Part shown: positions 1 to 5,295 of the stretch, piece after piece
How the letters are laid out: each line of letters opens with the position of its first letter
How positions within the stretch are numbered: the first letter of the stretch is position 1
Source of the DNA: an uncultured Paracoccaceae bacterium
GTDB taxonomy: Bacteria; Pseudomonadota; Alphaproteobacteria; Rhodobacterales; Rhodobacteraceae
Direction: 5' to 3'
NCBI GenBank assembly: GCA_938038825.1
Contig: CALHST010000355.1
Span: 1-6,218, forward strand
Length of the DNA stretch: 6,218 bases
Notes under the pieces: generated by a model
What the model was told of the DNA's origin: nothing
The model's database searches: none
The model's input: only the letters and a program-made list of their open reading frames with translations
Made by a program: the position numbers and the translations under genes

Positions 1-594
1 CCGGTCCGGGGTAATACGCGGCGGCATGTCTTTGGCGGCAATGCGCTGAAGTTCGATTTTTACAACTTTGAACCGACGCGGTACACGTCCAATAGGTCCA
101 TCAGCCATGAAACCGCCCAGAATACGGCTGGTATCCCCCAAATCACTGCGCACAGGCATTAAGATCATGCGCGCTGACATGGATGGCCGCCCAAAACTTG
201 TTTCGGCTTCCAACGTCACAACTGCAGTTGCTGGTGTCTCAAAAACTTCCTCCAACATTTCGCCGAATTTCTGGCGCGCATCCGTGTTCAGGAACGATGA
301 AATGGGCATGCCGCGAACTTCCATGCCCATAAGGTCACCCAAATGGGATCCTGCAACACGCATACGGGCAAGACCGGGTGCAATCCGTTCCAGAACAAAG
401 CAATATTCCAATGCGCCCTTCAGGCCGCGGGGATCAATCTCGGATCGTAACGGCATAGGGCGGTTCCCGCGCAGCGCATTCCAATAGCCTTCGATTTGGG
501 CCAAAGGAGCAAATTTTGCACGCGCTTTGCGCTCTGTCATATCCACCACCGACGCATCGTCACCACGTGTATTTTTGCTTTTGAACCAGTCCAT
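1..594 (-). CDS. PAS_5-type PAS domain protein, C-terminus cut by window edge
   Basis: I read 198 residues on the minus strand, beginning at an ATG at 594-592 and still open at base 1, so the C-terminus is missing. The start is well fixed: an in-frame TGA (600-598) lies just upstream and a GGTGAG-like ribosome site precedes the ATG. The protein is soluble, with no signal peptide or membrane segment. Residues 36-60 (GYWNALRGNRPMPLRSEIDP and following) and 61-102 (ALEYCFVLER, then RMRVAGSHLGDLMGMEVRGM) match the pattern of the alphaproteobacterial PAS_5 family (PF07310): W..LRG.R..P.R..IDP, then a PAS-like core with a G..L...G.E.RG motif. Around residues 134-163 a second beta-rich part ends in ILGGFMADG. 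Members usually lack an attached output domain and their ligand and role are unknown, so no function is assigned. It is transcribed divergently from yicC. Family assignment comes from motif recall, not a search. Confidence 0.85.
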   Translation of the reverse strand, partial: MDWFKSKNTRGDDASVVDMTERKARAKFAPLAQIEGYWNALRGNRPMPLRSEIDPRGLKGALEYCFVLERIAPGLARMRVAGSHLGDLMGMEVRGMPISSFLNTDARQKFGEMLEEVFETPATAVVTLEAETSFGRPSMSARMILMPVRSDLGDTSRILGGFMADGPIGRVPRRFKVVKIELQRIAAKDMPPRITPDR

Positions 595-667
595 TGCTCA
601 CTCACCCATTTAGGTTGTGAACCTTTGGCGTGTTGCCCACCCGCGTGCCAGAGGTCCATGATCATCG

Positions 668-682
668 TTACGAAAACATTAA
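668..682. promoter_or_regulatory. Candidate CtrA-type binding site
   Basis: TTAC, seven bases, then TTAA matches the alphaproteobacterial CtrA consensus TTAA-N7-TTAA with one mismatch. It lies about 74-88 bases upstream of the PAS gene start on that gene's side of the intergenic region. Such short AT-rich motifs arise by chance, so this is only a candidate and nothing else in the window supports cell-cycle control. Confidence 0.25.
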
Positions 683-761
683 TATCAGGGTCACGCCGCA
701 ATTCTGCCTAAATCTGAACGAAGGGTTAACGCCAAACGCGAAGTCTAACCACAAATTTCCA

Positions 762-779
762 GCAAATCAGGAGATTTGC
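762..779. repeat. Perfect inverted repeat, possible operator
   Basis: GCAAATC (762-768), spacer AGGA, GATTTGC (773-779) is a perfect 7-bp dyad with a 4-nt centre. Its right arm overlaps the proposed -35 (TTGCGC, 776-781) of the yicC promoter and runs into a separate 8-bp palindrome TTGCGCAA (776-783). No T-run follows, so it is unlikely to be a terminator. Position and symmetry suggest a dimeric regulator site. The regulator is unknown. Confidence 0.5.
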
Positions 780-804
780 GCAAGTTTCATTCAAATTCTA
801 TTAA
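776..804 (+). promoter_or_regulatory. Candidate sigma70 promoter for the yicC-phoR gene run
   Basis: TTGCGC (776-781) and TATTAA (799-804) are separated by 17 bases, the optimal sigma70 spacing. The hexamers match TTGACA and TATAAT at four and five positions respectively. A start near 811 would give a leader of about 55 bases ahead of the yicC ATG at 866, and would place the alternative ATG at 776 upstream of the transcript. Predicted from sequence only. Confidence 0.5.
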
Positions 805-865
805 AAGCGGGGTCTTGCAGCGCTTCCAGCTTTGGGTCATTCCTCTCAAGACCAAGGAGACGTCT

Positions 866-1756
866 ATGATCCATTCGATGACCGGTTACGCATCCAGACA
901 AGGCGAAGCAGCGGGATATCGCTGGTCGTGGGAGCTTCGAAGCGTAAATGGCAAAGGACTCGATCTTCGTATGCGGGTTCCAGATTGGATCGAAGGGTTA
1001 GAAGCCGGATTGCGGCCTTTGATTTCAAAATCCGCAATGCGCGGCAATGTCTCGTTGAGTTTGCGTGTCAGCCGGGAAGAGACCCAAGGTCAGCTACAGC
1101 TGAACGAACCTGTGATGAATGCCATTTTGAATGCGATGGCGGAAACTGAAGCACGGGCCATGGATCAAGGTGTGTCTCTGGCCCCATCAACTGCCGCAGA
1201 AATCGTTGCAATGCGGGGCGTATTGGAACAGGCGTCCGATACGGACGATACGTCGGCATTGAAAACCGCGCTTTTAAATGACGTGAAACCGTTGATTGCC
1301 GCGTTCATAGATATGCGGGCCCAAGAAGGCGCGGCCTTAGAAGCTGTATTGCGCCGTCAATTGGACGAAATTTCAGACCTGACCGATGCGTCTTCGGGCC
1401 TTTTGGTCACGCGACAGTCCGACATGGCCGAAACGCTCAGACGCAATCTCGCAAAAGTCATGGACGGGGTTGCAGATGTCGATGATGCGCGCGTGGCGCA
1501 AGAGCTTGCCCTGTTGACCGTAAAATCCGACGTGACTGAAGAAATCGACCGTTTGAAAGCCCATAGTGATGCGGCCGTTGCTTTGCTTGGGGATGGGGGG
1601 CCGGTCGGACGCAAGCTTGATTTTCTGTGCCAGGAATTTAACCGGGAAGCCAATACACTGTGTTCCAAAGCGCAAATGCCTGCGCTGACAGAAAAGGGAC
1701 TTGCGTTAAAGGTGGTCATCGACCAGATGCGCGAGCAAATCCAAAATGTGGAGTAA
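866..1756 (+). CDS. yicC: YicC/YloC family endoribonuclease-like protein
   Basis: This encodes a 296-residue cytoplasmic protein of the YicC/YloC family (E. coli YicC is 287 residues). The ATG at 866 is chosen over an upstream in-frame ATG at 776 because AAGGAGA (854-860) lies 5 nt before it and because the family begins M-I-x-SMTGYA, seen here as MIHSMTGYAS. The N-terminal domain has ELRSVNGKGLDLRMRVP (23-39). The C-terminal domain (DUF1732 type) has SDVTEEIDRLKAH (221-233), LDFLCQEFNREANTLCSK (251-268) and the closing segment 276-296 with LKVVIDQMREQIQNVE. Family members have endoribonuclease activity, and E. coli YicC is linked to PNPase-dependent decay of the small RNA RyhB; the target here is unknown. 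It is the first gene of the run and sits 3 nt before gmk, a very common bacterial pairing. Confidence 0.97.
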   Translation: MIHSMTGYASRQGEAAGYRWSWELRSVNGKGLDLRMRVPDWIEGLEAGLRPLISKSAMRGNVSLSLRVSREETQGQLQLNEPVMNAILNAMAETEARAMDQGVSLAPSTAAEIVAMRGVLEQASDTDDTSALKTALLNDVKPLIAAFIDMRAQEGAALEAVLRRQLDEISDLTDASSGLLVTRQSDMAETLRRNLAKVMDGVADVDDARVAQELALLTVKSDVTEEIDRLKAHSDAAVALLGDGGPVGRKLDFLCQEFNREANTLCSKAQMPALTEKGLALKVVIDQMREQIQNVE

Positions 1757-1759
1757 GCC

Positions 1760-2401
1760 ATGAGCGCACGACGTGGCCTTTTGATTATTCTCAGCTCACC
1801 ATCTGGGGCGGGCAAATCGACTTTGGCCGGTCGGCTGCGCGCTTGGGATCCTGACATTACGTTTTCCGTATCAGCCACAACACGGGAAGCCCGCCCCGGT
1901 GAGGAAAACGGCACCCACTATCATTTTGTAAGCGAAGCAGAATTCCGTCAGTCCGTTTCTGATAGCGGCATGTTGGAACACGCGCATGTTTTTGGGAACT
2001 TTTACGGATCTCCACAAAAGCCTGTTCAAAAGGCCATTGATGCAGGTCGTGATGTTCTGTTTGATATTGATTGGCAAGGCGCGCAACAGATCGCCAATTC
2101 TGTGTTGGCACCGCACGTTCTGTCCATTTTCATTCTACCCCCGTCGATCACTGAATTGCACCGCCGTTTGGTGACTCGCGCTCAAGACAGCGCAGAGGTG
2201 GTTGCCAAACGCATGGCCAAAAGCTGGGACGAAATCAGCCACTGGGATGCCTATGACCATGTTCTGATTAATGATGATCTCGATGAAACCGAAGCGCAAT
2301 TGCGCACAATCATCGAAGCCACGCGCTTGCGTCGGATCCAGCAACCCGACCTCATCAATCATGTGCGCCGACTGCAATCAGAATTCGAGGATTTGTCATG
2401 A
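1760..2401 (+). CDS. gmk: Guanylate kinase
   Basis: Guanylate kinase converts GMP and ATP to GDP and ADP in the cytoplasm, an essential step in GTP and dGTP supply. The 213-residue product is close to the E. coli length (207). The P-loop SSPSGAGKST spans residues 12-21 with Lys19 and Ser20. The GMP-binding region follows: SVSATTREARPGEENGTHYH (36-55) with Arg42 and Arg45, the LEHAHVFGNFYGSP segment (72-85), and DIDWQGAQQI (102-111). SIFILPPS is the usual core strand after it. GGAG (1750-1753) lies 6 nt before the ATG, inside the end of yicC. The stop overlaps the next start in an ATGA arrangement, so translation of the two is probably coupled. The assignment is secure and nothing is missing or unusual. 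Confidence 0.99.
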   Translation: MSARRGLLIILSSPSGAGKSTLAGRLRAWDPDITFSVSATTREARPGEENGTHYHFVSEAEFRQSVSDSGMLEHAHVFGNFYGSPQKPVQKAIDAGRDVLFDIDWQGAQQIANSVLAPHVLSIFILPPSITELHRRLVTRAQDSAEVVAKRMAKSWDEISHWDAYDHVLINDDLDETEAQLRTIIEATRLRRIQQPDLINHVRRLQSEFEDLS

Positions 2402-2922
2402 CACTGTATGCTTTAGGCGACAAAAGCCCCGTTTGCGCACAGGATACCTGGGTTGCCCCGGACGCAAATGTCATCGGGGATGTGGTTCTTGAAGACGGTG
2501 CATCGGTTTGGTTCTGTGCCACGTTGCGCGGTGACAATGAACAAATCCTGGTTGGTGCGGGATCAAATGTCCAGGAAAACTGTGTGTTTCACTCTGATAT
2601 GGGCTTTCCACTGACCATTGGTCGCAATTGCACGATTGGTCACAAAGTCATGCTTCATGGCTGCACGATCGGTGACAATTCCCTGATCGGCATGGGCGCT
2701 ACAATTCTAAATGGCGCACAGATTGGCAAAAACTGCCTGATCGGTGCGGGGTCTTTGATAACCGAAGGTAAAGTCATCCCAGATGGTTCGCTGGTCATGG
2801 GCGTGCCGGGAAAAGTAGTGCGCCAATTGGATGATGCTGCAATCCAAAGTCTGGAACTTTCAGCACGCCATTACCAAGACAACATGCGTCGTTTTCGCAA
2901 CGATTTGAAAGCATTGTCATGA
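2398..2922 (+). CDS. Gamma-class carbonic anhydrase-like hexapeptide-repeat protein
   Basis: This 174-residue protein has the left-handed beta-helix hexapeptide repeats of the gamma carbonic anhydrase family (YrdA/PaaY/CamH type), from about residue 19 to 140, then a C-terminal helix (144-173). The three zinc-ligand histidines are present at His65 (VFHSD), His82 (IGHKV) and His87 (LHGC), with Arg44, Asp46 and Gln59 at the positions conserved around the Cam active site. The acidic loop with the proton-shuttle Glu of archaeal Cam is absent, as in CamH and YrdA proteins, so reversible CO2 hydration is possible but not assured. A trimer is expected from the family. The ATG at 2398 overlaps the gmk stop (ATGA) and GAGGA (2387-2391) is 6 nt upstream. 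Its link to the neighbouring enzymes is unclear; many relatives have no known substrate. Confidence 0.95.
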   Translation: MTLYALGDKSPVCAQDTWVAPDANVIGDVVLEDGASVWFCATLRGDNEQILVGAGSNVQENCVFHSDMGFPLTIGRNCTIGHKVMLHGCTIGDNSLIGMGATILNGAQIGKNCLIGAGSLITEGKVIPDGSLVMGVPGKVVRQLDDAAIQSLELSARHYQDNMRRFRNDLKALS

Positions 2923-4106
2923 AGAACAACCGAACATCCTTAGTTCGCCCTGACACGCTGCCTGACAGCGCATCGTATCCTGTGGTCACCCCTTTGCAGC
3001 CCGCTGTCGTCTACGGGTCCGACACACCGGATATGCTAGACGCGCAATACGAAGGCGGATTGTCTGGTTATACCTATAGCCGCGAAGGACACCCCAACGG
3101 GGATGTCGTGGCGGCCCGCATTGATCGCATGGAAGGTGCAACGCATCTGGGTGTCGTCACCAGCTCCGGTATGGCGGCAGTCAGCGCTGTCCTTATTGGG
3201 CTGATGACATCAGGCGACCACGTATTGGGTGGAAACCAGCTTTATGGGCGGTCCTTGCGATTGATGGCCGAAGACTTGCCGCGTCTTGGGATCGAAACCA
3301 GCTTAGCGGACCCAACGGATGCTGTCGCGTTTGCGGCAGCGATTCAGCCCAACACAAAGCTGATTTTGCTTGAGGCTGTGTCAAACCCCACACTGCGGGT
3401 GGCCGACCTGAAAGGCATTGCCAAGCTGGCTAAAGAAAAAGGTATTCTTCTTGCCATCGACAACACGTTCACGACACCACATGCGTTGAAGCCCTATGAC
3501 TTGGGTGCGGATATTATCATCCACTCAGTGACCAAATTGCTTGCCGGGCATTCCGATGTGATGCTGGGTTATGTGTCCGCAAAAGATCCAGCGCTGCTGG
3601 ACCGGATACGGATCTTCACTGTGACAACTGGCATGGTGGGCAGTCCCTTTGATTGCTGGCTGGCCGAGCGTGGGATGCTAAGCTTTGATTTGCGCTATGC
3701 GCGTACGCAAGAGACCGCCGCGAAACTTGCGGATCATTTGGCGCAATTGTCCGGCGTCATTCGAGTTTTATATCCCGGTCGGGAAGATCACCCAGAACAT
3801 GCGCGCGCCATGCAGCTGCTAGGCGGGCAGGGCTGTAACATGGTGTCATTCGAGATCGCCCCAACGCGTGCGGCTGCAAACGCGTTGGCCCGTGCCGCCG
3901 AGGGGATTCAATTCGCGCCCACTTTGGGTGATATCGGCACGACGCTGTCACACCCCGCGTCGTCGTCGCATAGGGCACTGACACCTGAGCGGCGCGCCGC
4001 TTTGGGAATTTCAGAAGGCTTCTTTCGGGTATCGGTCGGCTTGGAAGATCCAGATGCCCTGTGTGAAGTCTTTTCGCGGGCCGTCGCGGCGTCGACCGAG
4101 GTTTAA
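2919..4106 (+). CDS. PLP-dependent trans-sulfuration enzyme (Cys/Met metabolism family; specificity uncertain)
   Basis: The 395-residue product belongs to the Cys/Met metabolism PLP-dependent family (cystathionine beta-lyase, cystathionine gamma-synthase, gamma-lyases, O-acyl-homoserine sulfhydrylases). PLP-site features are SSGMAA (82-87, phosphate loop), Tyr109 (ring stacking), Asp181 in AIDNTF (pyridine nitrogen), Lys206 in SVTKLLAGHSD (Schiff base) and Arg371 in FRVSVGLED (substrate carboxylate). TTLSHPASSSHR (341-352) matches the family's active-site loop. The usual YSR..NPT box is YSREGHPNGD (53-62) and the residue after Lys206 is Leu where Tyr is common, so it is a divergent subgroup and I do not name one reaction. 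Cystathionine beta-lyase or gamma-synthase-like activity in methionine or cysteine metabolism is most likely. The ATG overlaps the preceding stop (ATGA); only a weak ribosome site is visible, which suggests coupled translation. Confidence 0.93.
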   Translation: MKNNRTSLVRPDTLPDSASYPVVTPLQPAVVYGSDTPDMLDAQYEGGLSGYTYSREGHPNGDVVAARIDRMEGATHLGVVTSSGMAAVSAVLIGLMTSGDHVLGGNQLYGRSLRLMAEDLPRLGIETSLADPTDAVAFAAAIQPNTKLILLEAVSNPTLRVADLKGIAKLAKEKGILLAIDNTFTTPHALKPYDLGADIIIHSVTKLLAGHSDVMLGYVSAKDPALLDRIRIFTVTTGMVGSPFDCWLAERGMLSFDLRYARTQETAAKLADHLAQLSGVIRVLYPGREDHPEHARAMQLLGGQGCNMVSFEIAPTRAAANALARAAEGIQFAPTLGDIGTTLSHPASSSHRALTPERRAALGISEGFFRVSVGLEDPDALCEVFSRAVAASTEV

Positions 4107-4109
4107 AAG

Positions 4110-5174
4110 GTGTTCGCGGCACAGCTTATCAATGCGTTGCCGCACCCCTGTTTGTTGGTTGATCGCACCGACCGGATATATGCTGCGAATACGGATGCTG
4201 TCACACTGTTCGGTCAGGGTCTTGTCGGGCGAAGTTACGTCACGATGCTGCGATATCCCGCTTTGCTCGATGCAATTGAAGCCTGCATAAAAACAACCGA
4301 AAATCAAACCGCGCAATACCTCAGCAACGATGGGGTTCAGGATACCACGTATAAGGTCAGCTGCCGTGTCATCCATGACTCAGGCGCACAGCGGGCAGGT
4401 GCCATTCTTGTTATCTTTGACGACATCACGCATTTGGAACATGCTGGTCAGATGCGGCGTGATTTCGTAGCCAATGTAAGCCATGAACTGCGCACACCTT
4501 TGACGGCCCTCATGGGGTTCATTGAAACGCTGCGTGGCCCGGCAAAAGACGATGCCAAAGCCCGAGAACGCTTTCTTTCGATTATGGAAGACGAAGCCAG
4601 CCGCATGAACCGTTTGGTCGGTGATTTGCTATCGTTAAGCCGTGTCGAAGGTGAAGAGCGTGTCAAACCAACGGAAAACGTGCAACTGACGGACATCTTA
4701 GCGTCGACCTTGCACACGTTGCGCCCTGTCGCAGATGACGCCAACGTGACTTTGGAACCTCAATTCGGGAATGTCCCGGTGACGATGGTCGCGGATCCAG
4801 ATCAATTGCGCCAAGTGTTCACCAATTTGGTGGAAAACGCGATCAAATACGGGGGATCGGGCGGGCGTGTCACTGTGCGGTTATCCTATGTTCCCCGAGA
4901 CCCGGCCTTAAGAGGGCCCAGCGCCCATATTCAAGTGATTGACTACGGGTCGGGGATTGATCCCCTGCATGTGCCGCGCCTAACCGAAAGATTCTATCGC
5001 GCGGACAATCACAGAAGCCGTGAACTTGGTGGTACTGGGCTGGGACTCGCCATTGTAAAGCATATCGTCAACCGCCATCGCGGCCGCCTTCGCGTGGAAA
5101 GTGAATTGGGCCAAGGGTCTGTTTTTACAGTCATCTTGCCGTGTCTGATGCGCCCAGACGAGATTTCCCCCTAA
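4110..5174 (+). CDS. phoR: PhoR-type phosphate-regulon sensor histidine kinase, no membrane segment
   Basis: This 354-residue histidine kinase has an N-terminal PAS-like domain (about 6-108, starting INALPHPCLLVDRTDRI), a HisKA dimerisation domain with the H-box FVANVSHELRTP (119-130, phospho-acceptor His125), and a HATPase domain. The ATPase has the N-box NLVENAIKYG (239-248, Asn243), G1 DYGSG (278-282), F-box LTERFYRAD (291-299) and G2 GTGLGL (308-313). PhoR is called from this architecture and from pstS next door behind a Pho box; its partner would be PhoB, not seen here. It starts at GTG with GAGG (4098-4101) 8 nt before; an in-frame TAA at 4104 excludes a longer form. Unlike the 431-residue E. 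coli PhoR, it has no transmembrane helix and should be cytosolic. It follows the trans-sulfuration gene by 3 nt, so it is probably co-transcribed with the upstream genes. Confidence 0.93.
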   Translation: MFAAQLINALPHPCLLVDRTDRIYAANTDAVTLFGQGLVGRSYVTMLRYPALLDAIEACIKTTENQTAQYLSNDGVQDTTYKVSCRVIHDSGAQRAGAILVIFDDITHLEHAGQMRRDFVANVSHELRTPLTALMGFIETLRGPAKDDAKARERFLSIMEDEASRMNRLVGDLLSLSRVEGEERVKPTENVQLTDILASTLHTLRPVADDANVTLEPQFGNVPVTMVADPDQLRQVFTNLVENAIKYGGSGGRVTVRLSYVPRDPALRGPSAHIQVIDYGSGIDPLHVPRLTERFYRADNHRSRELGGTGLGLAIVKHIVNRHRGRLRVESELGQGSVFTVILPCLMRPDEISP

Positions 5175-5185
5175 GATATTCTGCG

Positions 5186-5214
5186 TTGTCATAAAGCTGT
5201 TACACAAGTGTCAC
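5186..5214 (+). promoter_or_regulatory. Pho box (PhoB-binding site) upstream of pstS
   Basis: Three heptamers repeat at an exact 11-bp period with 4-bp AT-rich spacers: TTGTCAT (5186-5192), AAAG, CTGTTAC (5197-5203), ACAA, GTGTCAC (5208-5214). The PhoB consensus is CTGTCAT-A(A/T)A(A/T)-CTGTCA(C/T); each heptamer differs from it at one position when C/T is allowed at the last base. Three half-sites permit more than one PhoB dimer to bind. It ends 81 bases before the pstS ATG and starts 12 bases after the phoR gene. Confidence 0.88.
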
Positions 5215-5239
5215 AAAAGCATTGTGCGCGCTGTCTAAC
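5211..5239 (+). promoter_or_regulatory. Candidate PhoB-dependent pstS promoter
   Basis: TCTAAC (5234-5239) is a plausible -10. Seventeen bases upstream, the -35 position (5211-5216, TCACAA) is a poor match to TTGACA and overlaps the last Pho-box heptamer. Replacement of the -35 by the Pho box is the known layout of PhoB-activated promoters. A start near 5246 would give a leader of about 50 bases. The exact start is an inference. Confidence 0.6.
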
Positions 5240-5249
5240 TTGGCGCCAG

Positions 5250-5268
5250 GGTCCCCATGGGGGGGATC
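5250..5268 (+). other. Hairpin in the pstS leader
   Basis: Bases 5250-5256 (GGTCCCC) can pair with 5262-5268 (GGGGATC) in a 7-bp stem with one G-U pair and the loop ATGGG. It contains the 10-bp palindrome CCCCATGGGG and follows another palindrome, TGGCGCCA (5241-5248). It lies between the predicted transcript start and the ribosome site AGGAG (5286-5290). No T-run follows, so it is not an intrinsic terminator. It may protect the 5' end or affect translation; the role is unknown. Confidence 0.45.
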
Positions 5269-5295
5269 GTCCAAATAGATCGAACAGGAGACATT

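Larger units (their letters stand above)
595..865. promoter_or_regulatory. Divergent intergenic region between the PAS gene and yicC
   Basis: These 271 bases separate two divergent genes and must hold the promoters for both. Small open frames run through it (for example 496-711 and 630-869 on the plus strand) but they overlap flanking genes, lack recognisable motifs and are not called. Visible elements are a short inverted repeat AGGTT-GTG-AACCT (612-624) in the PAS gene leader, a CtrA-like TTAC-N7-TTAA (668-682), a spaced pair GGTTA (724-728) and TAACC (746-750), a perfect inverted repeat at 762-779, and a sigma70-like promoter for yicC at 776-804. No convincing -35/-10 pair was found for the minus-strand gene. 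Confidence 0.8.

Noticed and set aside
68..487. 139-residue plus-strand open frame at the left edge
   Set aside because: It is antisense to the minus-strand PAS_5 gene, which has clear family motifs. The plus-strand product is rich in Arg, Ser and Pro with no recognisable pattern.
776..865. Upstream in-frame ATG of yicC adding 30 residues
   Set aside because: There is no good ribosome site before it, it lies within the predicted promoter, and the family N-terminus (M-I-x-SMTGYA) fits the ATG at 866 with AAGGAGA 5 nt before it.
496..869. Two small plus-strand frames (496-711 and 630-869) that could be short genes in the intergenic region
   Set aside because: They overlap the PAS_5 gene or the yicC start, have no recognised motif and no clear ribosome site, and look like chance frames.
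1357..1914. 185-residue minus-strand open frame
   Set aside because: It lies across yicC and the start of gmk, both of which have unmistakable family motifs. It is a shadow frame rich in Ser and Arg.
2393..2922. TTGTCATGA repeated at the gmk/carbonic anhydrase junction (2393-2401) and the next junction (2914-2922), also containing a Pho-like TTGTCAT
   Set aside because: Both come from genes ending in Leu-Ser-stop with an ATGA overlap. There is no second heptamer 11 bp away at either place, so they are not Pho boxes, and the identity is probably coincidence.
5250..5268. The GC-rich hairpin as an intrinsic terminator of the phoR transcript
   Set aside because: No run of T follows the stem, and it lies downstream of the predicted pstS promoter, where a terminator would stop pstS itself.
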